Source of the DNA: an uncultured Lachnospiraceae bacterium
GTDB lineage: Bacteria; Bacillota; Clostridia; Lachnospirales; Lachnospiraceae
Length of the DNA: 64,000 nucleotides
Assembly: GCA_947576945.1 (NCBI GenBank)
Contig: CANPTH010000010.1
Coordinates: 1 to 64,000, forward strand
Direction: 5' to 3'
Shown here: positions 17,001-25,205 of the stretch, in pieces
How the letters are laid out: the number at the start of each line of letters is the position of its first letter
How positions within the stretch are numbered: the stretch's first letter is position 1
Notes under the pieces: generated by a model
What the model was told of the DNA's origin: nothing
Databases searched by the model: none
Seen by the model: only the letters and a program-made list of their open reading frames with translations
Made by a program: the position numbers and the translations under genes

Positions 17001-19384
17001 GGCTGATGAAGGGGGACCGGCTGGTAGAGCCGCCCATTTTCTCCTGCCGTATCATCAGCACGGAAGAGACCGGATGTTATGACATTATTCCGGGAGGGGC
17101 AGATGCCGGGCCGAACTATACTATATCGTATGAGAAAGGAAAGCTGGTTGTAGCCAGTGAATTTGTTTCCGGCAGCGTTACATTTGACGTACAGGGGCAT
17201 GGCACGGCGCCGGCAGATCAGGTTGGCATTAAGATTGGCGGTACGGCCAGGAAACCGGCCGATCCATCGGCGGCCGGCTATCGGTTTGACGGCTGGTATA
17301 GTGATGCCGGGTGTACGAAAGTGTGGAATTTTGATACGGATATTGTACAGGGCGATGTAACCTTGTATGCGAAATGGCTTTACGAGAGTGAACCCGGCGG
17401 CTTTGCTATGCAGGAAATAGCCGATGTGTATTATACAGGGAAGGCGTGCAAACCGGCAGTAACGGTTTATGACGGCGAAACGCTGCTCAGGGCAGGCAGG
17501 GATTATCAGATCAGATATTACAATAATGTCAATGCCAATAAAGACAATCTGCGTAAGCAGGGTAACGGCGGAGGGGCCTTTTTCAAAGAGGAGCTGCCCT
17601 ATGTGGAAATTACCGGAAAAGGAAATTATACGGAGAAAGTCAGGGTAAACTTTAATATCCTGCCGGTATTGATCGGAGATGACAGCGGGAAGCCGGCTGA
17701 CGGTGTGACATTGAAGCTGTCGGATCAGCTTGTGAAAACGATGAAGGCGCAGAAGCCTTTTTCCTCCATCAAGTGCGGCAGGACGATGAGGAAAGGGACG
17801 GATTATACCGTTTCCCTGTCGGTGGAAAACGGCCGCGATCAGTCCGGTAAGAACCTGCCGATGGGAACGGCGCTGGAAGACGCTGTCATTCCTGCCGGAT
17901 ATGAGGGAGAATTTCTGCTGACTATCCGTGGCCTGGGAAATTATGAGGGAAGTATCAGCAGATCGATCTACGTTGCGGATAAGGCGCATCTGATGAAGAA
18001 TGCCAGGATAACGTTTGGCAGAAACCTGAAAGATATCTCCTTTAACGGTGAGCCGATAGAACTGAGAACGGCGGAATATGATTCTCCGGATGTATTAACG
18101 GTAAAATACGGCGGAAAGTTTCTGCGCTGTGACAGGGATTATACAGTAAGCTACCGTAACAATGACCGGGTGGGTAAGGCAGAATTGATTATCACCGGGA
18201 TCGGGGAGTATGTGGGTGAGAAAAAAACCACATTTGAGATCCGCGGGAAGTCTTTTAAATCCGGAACGGTGCAGATAGACGGGATAGAAGACAAGGTGTA
18301 TACCGGAACGGCTCTGACCCAGAATGATGCTTTTGTGCTTTACGGAAAAGGAACGGAAGGTGAAAAAGCGCTGGTCTACGGAACGGATTATACGATCAGC
18401 TATGCGAAGAATGTTAACGCGGGTACTGCGGTTATGACCTTTACGGGAATAGAGCAGGCGGGTTACAGCGGAAGCTTTAAGAAATCTTTCCGTATTAAAG
18501 CTGAGGATATCACGCAGACTGAACAGGCTCCGGGAATGGAGAATGTGATTGTCAGTTACAGTAAAGCAGGCGCCATGCCGGCGGAGAAGATTGTGCTTAC
18601 CAACAAAGCGGGCATAAGACTGGTTAACGGGAAGGATTATACGCTTCGGTACAGGAATAATAAGATGGTGGCGGACAGGACGGCGGAGGAACCGCCTACG
18701 GTGCTCGTGAAGGGAAAGGGAAACTATACGGGAGAGCTTCCGGTCTCTTTCAGTATTGTCAGGAAAGATCTGACGGAAGACGATATCACAATCAGGACGT
18801 CTGCGGCAGCTTATAAGGAGAATAAAGAAGACAGTTATGCATATAAACCGTCGGTAAAGCTGATGGACGGGAAGAAACAGCTGCGTGCAGGAGTGGATTA
18901 CGAGATCGCGTATGAGAACAATACACAGGCCGCCTATAAGGCCTATTTACAGAGCCTGGAGGGAAGCGGGCGAAATACATCGGCTTTTGGTGAGGCGATG
19001 GAGCAGGGCGCCGGTGTGCCTGGAAGGCCTCAGGCTGTTATCACACAGAAAGAAGGAAGCAATTACACGCTGCAGGAACCCCTTATTGTGCCGCTTACCA
19101 TTTATCGCGATAAGCTGACGAAATCGAATCTGACGGTGGAGATTAAGGAGTCTGTTTATACAGGGACGACGGTCAGGCCTGCGGTGACGGTATATTATCA
19201 GAACAAGGACGGGGGCAGCAGGATACTGCTTGTGGAAGGAGAGGATTATTCACTTACCTACGGAAGCAACATCGTATCCGGCAGGAATAAGGGAAGCGTT
19301 AAGATCAGTGGTATCGGGCCGTACTATGGCGGAGAAGTGACTGTGCGGTTTGATATCGGGAGGAAAGCGATCTCTTATCAGTGA
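14039..19384 (+). CDS. Giant secreted thioredoxin-like/CAP protein with Ig-like repeats
   Basis: 1781 residues from ATG 14039, preceded by GAGAAAGG; the frame also opens at 13988, but the signal peptide begins at the chosen Met. Order: signal peptide (about 1-32), acidic Glu/Asp/Gly-rich segment to about 205, thioredoxin-like domain with CGNC (Cys249, Cys252) after LIFYSNT, an InlB-type repeat, a CAP/SCP domain (about 465-620) with His528, Glu550 in GENLAW and His584 in GHYTSMI, a Big2-like domain, then MBG/InlB modules and about seven repeats of the DYTVSYRNN...GKGNYTG type. No C-terminal sorting signal. The CAP and redox domains in one chain are unusual; the joint function is unknown. It is upstream of the alpha-galactosidase gene by 45 bp. 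Confidence 0.85.
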   Translation: MWFRKRIFAGILAVVVAVSSMQLPAGVVYAEEAAVVSDEKGMHAETEPDGSGTEETEAAGGHEPGKADNADNGADRSEEESDSEEQAEPEEEDGQSEGKDDSPESGEQQPDEDRQEEPDGSGTPEADEEQPAESDNDSDKPEEPEENNDGDGSEITDGSQEEDGKQDGSPDGTEEPDTDDQQVSGNDISESVPAEAVQEEDGERNIAAVSGEGLNLANPIGEYTALDGSTISSTAMGKPKMLIFYSNTCGNCQRTIRGISQNIEDFWGVDIHALETTKVSMEDVADFRRRFGCEEILFSYDTGGNNGSSMWDYAFAAGISNGIAWPLIAYIDADNRLQYVTTAYKTVDEVLADLKQYCDFPNENEERFKITYVLNGGTNSRENPAFYTSQTDTIILQDAARAGHPFEGWYKDPRYSVRVREIARGSTGNITLYAKWGAAAEAEIPKIDITPSEDGIVMGFSGSYYTESVDKILNRLNDIRWEACKQGVRNPLTGNPLTEADYVPLQWSSDLEAIARLRAAEATVNQGHTRPNGQSCFSISTSNGESSYGENLAWNYSGLMAGIEQWYKEKQDWVNQTAGAVTGHYTSMISPGFCSVGVGAFRLSSGGWYAVAQQFSYKDTLNAYKNPDQGKCVQDIEVEGSNVTGFQFDKDIATFLREGSVYRIPLNISVKYNDYYGSAKTYSGPYQAGGTWYSSDEAVAAVDSKGMLRAGTKGTADISIKAGKKEAAVTVTVYGRDESLFTIQSPDTTTYKVGEKLKTAGGKVTYEPVPGKGTVTTDMKPDMVSGFDSSKPGICTVSVSFGGYVADFDALIVEEPEMQAAYGQRLDEIALPSCEYGTYSWQDGTQVLDQAGVRTYAAEFTPADQEKFQKLTDIQVKVTTRMMLGSGTEITFKRNTFIYNGTQQEPKAVVAAADNVLTEGQDYVLSYEDNKNAGLATVTVQGINYYHGSVRKTFEIKPAPAVIKARDMTILIGGEIPAYNGYSYEVRGLMKGDRLVEPPIFSCRIISTEETGCYDIIPGGADAGPNYTISYEKGKLVVASEFVSGSVTFDVQGHGTAPADQVGIKIGGTARKPADPSAAGYRFDGWYSDAGCTKVWNFDTDIVQGDVTLYAKWLYESEPGGFAMQEIADVYYTGKACKPAVTVYDGETLLRAGRDYQIRYYNNVNANKDNLRKQGNGGGAFFKEELPYVEITGKGNYTEKVRVNFNILPVLIGDDSGKPADGVTLKLSDQLVKTMKAQKPFSSIKCGRTMRKGTDYTVSLSVENGRDQSGKNLPMGTALEDAVIPAGYEGEFLLTIRGLGNYEGSISRSIYVADKAHLMKNARITFGRNLKDISFNGEPIELRTAEYDSPDVLTVKYGGKFLRCDRDYTVSYRNNDRVGKAELIITGIGEYVGEKKTTFEIRGKSFKSGTVQIDGIEDKVYTGTALTQNDAFVLYGKGTEGEKALVYGTDYTISYAKNVNAGTAVMTFTGIEQAGYSGSFKKSFRIKAEDITQTEQAPGMENVIVSYSKAGAMPAEKIVLTNKAGIRLVNGKDYTLRYRNNKMVADRTAEEPPTVLVKGKGNYTGELPVSFSIVRKDLTEDDITIRTSAAAYKENKEDSYAYKPSVKLMDGKKQLRAGVDYEIAYENNTQAAYKAYLQSLEGSGRNTSAFGEAMEQGAGVPGRPQAVITQKEGSNYTLQEPLIVPLTIYRDKLTKSNLTVEIKESVYTGTTVRPAVTVYYQNKDGGSRILLVEGEDYSLTYGSNIVSGRNKGSVKISGIGPYYGGEVTVRFDIGRKAISYQ

Positions 19385-19429
19385 TTAAATAAGAGGGCAA
19401 TTCCAGTGAAAACGAGAGGAGAAAAGAGA

Positions 19430-21640
19430 ATGCAGATTAATTACAACGAACAGAACAGGGTGTTTAAGATAGATACGGAACATACCAGTTATTGTATCGG
19501 TATCGTGGACGAGGAGAATTTTGTCGGACATATTTATTATGGAAGGAAACTGTCGGATGACAATCTGGTCTATCTGATGCGGACTATGGAGCAGCCTTTT
19601 GTGCCGTCGAAGAATAACCGGGACAGGACTTCCTTTCTGGATACCTTTCCGATGGAGTATACAGGCCACGGACTGGGAGATTTCCGGGAAGGCACTTTGA
19701 TGGTGCGGACGGCGGGCGGTCATTCGTGCGTGTCGCTGTCTTATGTCTCCCACAGGATTTACGACGGAAAAGAGGAACTTGCGGGGCTGCCGGCGACTTT
19801 CGGGACGGCGGATACGTGCAGGACGTTGGAACTTACCTGTGAAGATAAGGCGCTGGGGCTGCAGGTAATCTTATCCTACAGTATTTTTGCAGATAACGAC
19901 GCCATAGCGCGGAGCGTGCGGGTGGTAAATGGCGGGAAAGAGGCGCTTTATCTGACGAAGGTTCTCTCGGCCTGCATCGACATGGACAATGAGGAGTATG
20001 AGATGATCACGCTGCCGGGTTCCTGGGCAAGAGAGCGGATCATTCAGACACGTCCTGTCTTAAAGGGCAAACAGGGGGTCTCTTCGGTGCGGGGAGAATC
20101 CAGCCATCAGGATCACCCTTTCCTGGCCTGGAAAAGGAAGACGACTACGGAAGAGGCAGGGGATATCTATGCCATGAATTTTGTCTATTCGGGTAATTTC
20201 ATGGCGCAGATCGAAGAGAACCAGTTCGGCAGTATGCGGGCGTTGATGGGCATCCATCCGCAGGATTTTTGCTGGAAGCTGGAGCCGGGGGATGCTTTCC
20301 AGGCGCCGGAGGTGATCTGTGTGTATTCCGCGGAAGGCATCGGCGGCATGAGCAGAACCTTCCATGACCTGTACCGCAGGCACCTGATCCGGGGCGAGTA
20401 TAAGGATAAAAAGAGGCCGATTCTGATCAACAACTGGGAGGCGACTTATTTTGATTTCGATACGGACAAGCTGCTTGCCATCGCAAGGGAGGCGGCCGCG
20501 CTGGGCATCGAGATGCTTGTGATGGACGACGGCTGGTTTGGCTGCCGCAATGACGATAATTCCAGTCTGGGAGACTGGCAGGTCAATGAGGAGAAGTTAA
20601 AGGGCGGCCTGAAATATCTGGTAGACGAAGTCAATAAGCTGGGGATGAAGTTCGGCATCTGGCTGGAGCCGGAGATGGTATCGCCGGATTCCAACCTGTA
20701 CAGAGAACATCCTGACTGGGCGTTTGCCATTCCGGGCAGGACGGGGAGCCTTTCCAGAAACCAGTATGTGCTGGATCTGACCAGACAGGAAGTGCGGGAC
20801 TGCGTGTATGATATGATCGCATCGGTGCTGCGCAGTGCGAATATTGAATATGTGAAATGGGATATGAACAGGCAGCTGTCCGATATGGGAAGCTGCGGCC
20901 TGCCGGCGGACAGACAGGGAGAGCTGTTCCACAGACAGGTACTGGCGGTGTATGAGCTGCAGGACAGGATGACGAGGGAATTCCCGCACCTGCTTTTGGA
21001 GAACTGCTCCGGCGGCGGGGCGAGATTTGATCCGGGTATGCTCTATTACAGCCCGCAGATCTGGTGTTCCGATGACACGGATGCGGTGGAGCGGCTTTCC
21101 ATTCAGGCGGGTACGGCGATGGTATATCCGCTGTCCACCATGGGGGCGCATGTATCCGACTGTCCCAATCATGCGCTGGGAAGGACGACACCCTTTGAGA
21201 CGAGGGGGTATGTGGCGCTGGCAGGCACCTTCGGTTACGAGCTGGATGTGACGAAGATCCCGGAGGCGGACCGGGCCATGATCCCTGCGCAGACGTCCAT
21301 GTATCATAAGTACAATGACCTGGTGCGTGAGGGAGATTATTACCGGATCGCGCATTATGCCGAGAATCATTATTATGACTGCTATGAGGTGGTGGCGAAA
21401 GATAAGAGCGAGGCGCTTGTCACATACGTTCAGGTGCTGAACCGGCCGAGCCATCACAGCCGGCGGATCAGGATTCCGGGGCTTGACCTGTCTGCGGTCT
21501 ATGTGATCGAGAATGCGCAGGACTGGCCGGAGATCGGGCAGACGGAGTATCGCGGAGATGCGCTGCAGTTCGCGGGGATCAATGTGCCGCCGCTGTGGGG
21601 GGATTTCAAGGGGAGATTACTGCATCTTGTGAGGAAATAG
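19430..21640 (+). CDS. Alpha-galactosidase, GH36
   Basis: A 736-residue cytoplasmic glycosidase releasing alpha-1,6-galactose from melibiose or raffinose-type sugars. It has the GH36 N-terminal beta-sandwich, then the barrel with VMDDGWFG, FGIWLEPEMV, the nucleophile Asp478 in YVKWDMNRQ and the acid/base Asp548 in WCSDDTDAVERL. The length matches bacterial GH36 monomers. No signal peptide. ATG 19430 is chosen because it follows AGGAG; the frame is open from 19406. No sugar transporter lies next to it, so uptake must be encoded elsewhere. It may be read from the secreted-protein promoter. Confidence 0.95.
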   Translation: MQINYNEQNRVFKIDTEHTSYCIGIVDEENFVGHIYYGRKLSDDNLVYLMRTMEQPFVPSKNNRDRTSFLDTFPMEYTGHGLGDFREGTLMVRTAGGHSCVSLSYVSHRIYDGKEELAGLPATFGTADTCRTLELTCEDKALGLQVILSYSIFADNDAIARSVRVVNGGKEALYLTKVLSACIDMDNEEYEMITLPGSWARERIIQTRPVLKGKQGVSSVRGESSHQDHPFLAWKRKTTTEEAGDIYAMNFVYSGNFMAQIEENQFGSMRALMGIHPQDFCWKLEPGDAFQAPEVICVYSAEGIGGMSRTFHDLYRRHLIRGEYKDKKRPILINNWEATYFDFDTDKLLAIAREAAALGIEMLVMDDGWFGCRNDDNSSLGDWQVNEEKLKGGLKYLVDEVNKLGMKFGIWLEPEMVSPDSNLYREHPDWAFAIPGRTGSLSRNQYVLDLTRQEVRDCVYDMIASVLRSANIEYVKWDMNRQLSDMGSCGLPADRQGELFHRQVLAVYELQDRMTREFPHLLLENCSGGGARFDPGMLYYSPQIWCSDDTDAVERLSIQAGTAMVYPLSTMGAHVSDCPNHALGRTTPFETRGYVALAGTFGYELDVTKIPEADRAMIPAQTSMYHKYNDLVREGDYYRIAHYAENHYYDCYEVVAKDKSEALVTYVQVLNRPSHHSRRIRIPGLDLSAVYVIENAQDWPEIGQTEYRGDALQFAGINVPPLWGDFKGRLLHLVRK

Positions 21641-21655
21641 GCGATGCAAAGCCGG

Positions 21656-21812
21656 TATGACAGTCAGAACAGAGAATGATAATGAGGGAAAACCTTACGA
21701 GTCGCATGAAGAGCAGGGTTTATGACAGTCAGAACAGAGAATGATAATGAGGGAAAAACCTTACGAGTCGCATGAAGAGCAGGGTTTATGACAGTCAGAA
21801 CAGAAAATGATA
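21656..21812 (+). repeat. Tandem 65/66-bp direct repeat, 2.4 copies
   Basis: Unit 1 (21656-21720) and unit 2 (21721-21786) are identical except for one extra A; a partial third copy begins at 21787 and diverges after about 25 bp. The array fills the gap between the alpha-galactosidase and aminotransferase genes. It has no spacer structure and no clear coding potential. Confidence 0.9.
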
Positions 21813-21840
21813 TAAGGGTGAAAGGCAGGAGTGACAGAAT

Positions 21841-23025
21841 ATGGTGGTACAGAAGTATAAAGATATGTTACAGGGCAAATCGGTGATCCGGCAGTTGTCG
21901 GAGTTTGCGGTGGCCAGGGGCGCCGAGATCGGGTATGAGAATGTATTCGACTACAGTCTGGGGAATCCGTCGGTGCCGGCGCCGCAGGCGTTTACGGAGA
22001 CGATGATTCGTCTGCTGCAGGAAAAGGATCCCATGGAGCTGCACGGCTACAGCCAGAGCCTGGGAATCCCGGCAGTGCGGGAGAAGGTGGCGGCGTCGCT
22101 GAACAAAAGGTTCGGGATGCAGTATACGGGAAATCACATTTTCATGACCACGGGAGCGGCGGGCGCCATTGCCCATGCGGTGCGGTGTGTGAGCCAGCCG
22201 GGGGATGAGATCCTGACATTTGCGCCCTATTTCCCCGAGTATGGACCTTATATTAACCTGACGGGGGCCACACTCAGAGTGGTGCCTGCGGATACGGAGC
22301 ATTTTCAGGTGAATCTGGAAGCGTTTGAGGAGATGCTCACGGAGAAGGTGGCGGCGGTGCTCATCAATACACCCAACAATCCTTCGGGGACGGCCTACTC
22401 CACCGAGACGATCAGGCAGATGACTGCGATTATGACGAAGAAGCAGGAGCAGTACGGGCACGATATCTTCCTGATCTCGGATGAACCCTACAGGGAGATT
22501 GTTTTTGCAGGGGTGGATGCGCCGTATCCATCGAAATTCTATGACAATACGCTGTCCTGCTATTCTTTCTCCAAATCTCTGTCCCTGCCGGGAGAGCGGA
22601 TCGGGTATGTGGCGGTGAATCCGGCGTGCACGGACGCGGAGCTGATCAGCGCGATGTGCAGCCAGATTTCCAGAGGGACGGGCCATAACTGCCCGCCTTC
22701 CATCATACAGCTGGCGGTGGCGGAGGCGCTGGACTTAACGTCGGATCTGTCGGTCTATGAGACGAATATGAACATTTTATATAAGGAGCTTACCAACCTG
22801 GGTTTTACGTGTGAGAAGCCAGGCGGAACGTTCTATATGTTCCCGAAAGCGCTGGAGGAGGATGCGGCGGCGTTCAGTGAGAAAGCGAAGAAATATGACC
22901 TGATCCTGGTGCCCGGCGACAGCTTTGGAGTGAAGGGGTATTTCCGGATCGCCTACTGCATCGGCACGGAGAAGGTGGAGCGTTCACTGGATGCCTTCAG
23001 AAGATTTGTGAAAAACGAATATTAA
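21841..23025 (+). CDS. PLP-dependent aminotransferase (class I/II)
   Basis: A 394-residue fold-type I aminotransferase. Landmarks are NTPNNPSGTAYS, the ISDEPYREIVF loop with the pyridoxal-ring Asp, SYSFSKSLSLPGERIGY with the PLP lysine at 245, and a C-terminal RIAYC holding the carboxylate-binding Arg. This resembles aspartate/aromatic-type enzymes of Clostridia, often annotated as pyridoxal phosphate-dependent aminotransferase; the substrate cannot be fixed. ATG 21841 follows GGCAGGAG. A terminator-like hairpin follows. Confidence 0.9.
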   Translation: MVVQKYKDMLQGKSVIRQLSEFAVARGAEIGYENVFDYSLGNPSVPAPQAFTETMIRLLQEKDPMELHGYSQSLGIPAVREKVAASLNKRFGMQYTGNHIFMTTGAAGAIAHAVRCVSQPGDEILTFAPYFPEYGPYINLTGATLRVVPADTEHFQVNLEAFEEMLTEKVAAVLINTPNNPSGTAYSTETIRQMTAIMTKKQEQYGHDIFLISDEPYREIVFAGVDAPYPSKFYDNTLSCYSFSKSLSLPGERIGYVAVNPACTDAELISAMCSQISRGTGHNCPPSIIQLAVAEALDLTSDLSVYETNMNILYKELTNLGFTCEKPGGTFYMFPKALEEDAAAFSEKAKKYDLILVPGDSFGVKGYFRIAYCIGTEKVERSLDAFRRFVKNEY

Positions 23026-23033
23026 AATGCGAG

Positions 23034-23074
23034 CGAGAAATCTGTGGGGAGTAGGACTTTCCCGCAGATTTTCG
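23034..23074 (+). terminator. Terminator after the aminotransferase gene
   Basis: CGAGAAATCTGTGGG pairs with CCCGCAGATTTTCG with one bulge and a G-U pair, followed by TTAT. It begins nine bases after the stop codon. Confidence 0.6.
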
Positions 23075-23298
23075 TTATGGTACGGGATATAGAAATGTAC
23101 TATAATTCTTTGTATTGCGGCATAAATAAATATAGTATGGAAGTAATTGGCAAAAGATGATAAGATGATACTGTTTGCGGCTGCTGCCTGGCAGAAGGCT
23201 GACAGGTCTGCTTATGGACATATCACAGGTATCATGGACGATGGGTGAAAAGCGGCTGCAACGGACAGAATCTGGCATAACAGGAGGTAGACAGGAAT

Positions 23299-24129
23299 AT
23301 GATAAGTATCATAGAGATTCTTAAGACGATCTTATTTGGTATTGTGGAGGGCATTACGGAGTGGCTGCCCATCAGCAGCACGGGGCATATGATCCTGCTG
23401 AATGAATTCGTGAAGCTGGATGTGTCGGAAGAGTTCTGGGAGATGTTTCTGGTGGTGATTCAGCTCGGGGCGATTCTGGCGGTGGTGCTGCTGTTCTGGA
23501 ACAAAATCTTTCCTTTCCGGTTCAAGGAGAAACCGGTGATCAGGACCGATATTTTCGTGCTCTGGTTCAAGATTCTGGTGGCATGTATCCCGGCGGCTGT
23601 GATCGGGCTGGCGTTCGATGATGTGTTTGACGCGCTGTTCTACAATCCTACCTGTGTTGCGGTGGCGCTGATCGTGTTCGGTATTGCTTTTATCGTGATC
23701 GAGAACCGGAACAGGAATATGTCGCCGAAGATTACGCAGCTTCAGCAGATCACGTTCCAGACGGCTTTTATGATCGGGGTGTTTCAGCTTCTGGCGGCGG
23801 TATTCCCGGGCACATCCAGATCCGGGGCGACCATCGTTGGCGCGCTGCTGATCGGGGTATCCAGAACGGTGGCGGCGGAATTCACCTTTTTCCTGGCGAT
23901 CCCGGTGATGCTGGGAGCCAGCCTGCTTAAGATTGTGAAGTTTGGATTTGATTTTACCGGGGCGGAGCTTACGATCCTGCTGGTGGGGATGGTGTCGGCG
24001 TTCGTGGTATCCGTGGTCGTGATCCGGTTCCTGATGGGGTATATCAAGAAGCATGATTTCAAGGTGTTTGGCTGGTATCGGATCATTCTCGGGGCGGCAG
24101 TGCTGTTGTATTTTACGCTGGCCGCATAA
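23299..24129 (+). CDS. uppP: Undecaprenyl-diphosphatase (BacA/UppP)
   Basis: Membrane phosphatase that recycles the lipid carrier undecaprenyl-PP for cell-wall synthesis and can confer bacitracin tolerance. The 276-residue protein shows both conserved blocks, GITEWLPISSTGHMIL near the start and PGTSRSGATI near residue 175, plus about eight membrane helices. ATG 23299 follows AGGAGGT. It appears to be a single gene. Confidence 0.95.
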   Translation: MISIIEILKTILFGIVEGITEWLPISSTGHMILLNEFVKLDVSEEFWEMFLVVIQLGAILAVVLLFWNKIFPFRFKEKPVIRTDIFVLWFKILVACIPAAVIGLAFDDVFDALFYNPTCVAVALIVFGIAFIVIENRNRNMSPKITQLQQITFQTAFMIGVFQLLAAVFPGTSRSGATIVGALLIGVSRTVAAEFTFFLAIPVMLGASLLKIVKFGFDFTGAELTILLVGMVSAFVVSVVVIRFLMGYIKKHDFKVFGWYRIILGAAVLLYFTLAA

Positions 24130-24301
24130 CATACGGAAGTAATGCATATCCGGAAGACGGGATTGCAAAAGTGGGTGTAAAGCCAGGCCTTCCGGTGTTT
24201 CTGTGCGGTGCAGGCGCAAAATCAGACATTTTTACGTCTTACTTATGTCATTTCGTATAAAATACAAGAGGAAAGAGTAACTATTTGCTACAGATTGTAG
24301 A

Positions 24302-24330
24302 TTGACAGTGCCTCGATATTGCGTTAGAAT
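24302..24330 (+). promoter_or_regulatory. Sigma-A promoter of the AT-hook-like protein gene
   Basis: A perfect TTGACA (24302-24307) and TAGAAT (24325-24330) are separated by 17 bp, about 100 bp before the start codon at 24432. Such a strong promoter fits an abundant protein. The remainder of the 24130-24431 gap shows nothing else convincing. Confidence 0.7.
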
Positions 24331-24431
24331 CCCCATAGAGTCCCGGACTGCAGGGGTTTAGGGATTATGAAAAAGTGAGTATTGTAACATGTTACGTCCG
24401 ACAGCTCGGACATGTGGGAAGGAGATTTTTC

Positions 24432-24899
24432 ATGGCAGCAGCAAAGAAAACAACGGCAGCGAAGGAAGAAGCGGCTAAAGTTGCAGATACAAAGACGGAT
24501 GAAGTTAAGACAGCTAAGGAAGCGCCTGCAGCAAAGACAGAAGCAGTAACAGAGACTACAACAGAAGTTAAGAAGCGGGGCAGAAAGCCAGCAGCGGAGA
24601 AAACGGCAGCTAAGAAACCGGGCAGAAAGCCTGCGGCGGAGAAGACAACCGTTAAGAAAGAAACCGTGAAGAAGGAACCTGCAGCTAAGAAGGAAGCGGT
24701 TAAGGAAGCGGTTCATATTCAATTTGGCGGAAAGTCCTATGCATCAGAGGATCTGGTTAAGATCGCGAAAGATGTATGGGTTTACGATCTGAATCAGGAA
24801 GAAAAGAATTTCAAGTCTGTTGAGCTGTATGTGAAGCCGGAAGAAAACATAGTTTATTATGTGATCAATGGCGAGGTGCAGGGGAACTTTAATATTTAA
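24432..24899 (+). CDS. Lys/Ala-rich protein with AT-hook-like motifs and DUF6465-like C-terminus
   Basis: 155 residues from ATG 24432, behind AAGGAGA. The N-terminal about 95 residues are histone H1-like: Lys, Ala, Glu and Thr-rich, with two RGRKPA/PGRKPA motifs that resemble AT-hooks. The C-terminal about 55 residues (VHIQFGGKSYASEDLVKIAKDVW..., ending in VIND-like VINGEVQGNF) form a small globular domain seen in Lachnospiraceae proteins. The motifs suggest nucleic-acid binding, perhaps a nucleoid protein; this is inference. Strong promoter and terminator flank it as a single gene. Confidence 0.8.
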   Translation: MAAAKKTTAAKEEAAKVADTKTDEVKTAKEAPAAKTEAVTETTTEVKKRGRKPAAEKTAAKKPGRKPAAEKTTVKKETVKKEPAAKKEAVKEAVHIQFGGKSYASEDLVKIAKDVWVYDLNQEEKNFKSVELYVKPEENIVYYVINGEVQGNFNI

Positions 24900-25016
24900 A
24901 GCCCGAATTTACATATTTTGATCTTTTCCCGGAGAAAATAGCTTTGGGATAGCTCTGAAGAAGAATGCAGCCAGAGTGCCGGAGGCCGGTCTGCTGCAGT
25001 AGAAGATGGCGAATGG

Positions 25017-25057
25017 ACAGTCAGTTTGAGAAGAATCTCAGATTGGCTGTTTTCTTT
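25017..25057 (+). terminator. Terminator after the AT-hook-like gene
   Basis: ACAGTCAGTTTGAGA pairs with TCTCAGATTGGCTGT (15 bp with wobble pairs) around an AGAA loop, followed by TTTCTTT. Confidence 0.75.
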
Positions 25058-25119
25058 ACGATACAGGAAGTTTCTTTGTTCGTTTCATATTTTTTTAATA
25101 ATTATTTTGCATGGAGATG

Positions 25120-25148
25120 TTGACAACAAAAATCTTAAGTGATAACTT
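25120..25148 (+). promoter_or_regulatory. Promoter of the hrcA-grpE-dnaK-dnaJ operon
   Basis: TTGACA (25120-25125) with TAACTT 17 bp later. The CIRCE operator begins 15 bp after the -10 element, where bound HrcA would block transcription. Confidence 0.6.
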
Positions 25149-25162
25149 ACTACTAGAAGATG

Positions 25163-25189
25163 TTAGCACTCTTAAGGGTTGAGTGCTAA
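25163..25189 (+). promoter_or_regulatory. CIRCE operator (HrcA binding site)
   Basis: A perfect consensus: TTAGCACTC, nine bases, GAGTGCTAA. It lies just upstream of hrcA, so the repressor controls its own operon and releases it on heat shock. Confidence 0.97.
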
Positions 25190-25205
25190 CAATGGGAGAA
25201 ATGGT

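Noticed and set aside
16406-17989. Long minus-strand open frame (527 codons)
   Set aside because: It lies inside the plus-strand secreted protein gene, shows no family features and has unusual composition; the plus strand carries recognisable domains.
21656-21812. Possible CRISPR array
   Set aside because: The repeat is 65/66 bp with no unique spacers, only 2.4 copies, and no cas genes nearby.
25179-25205. Upstream TTG start for hrcA
   Set aside because: It lies within the CIRCE operator, and the ATG at 25206 has a better ribosome site.
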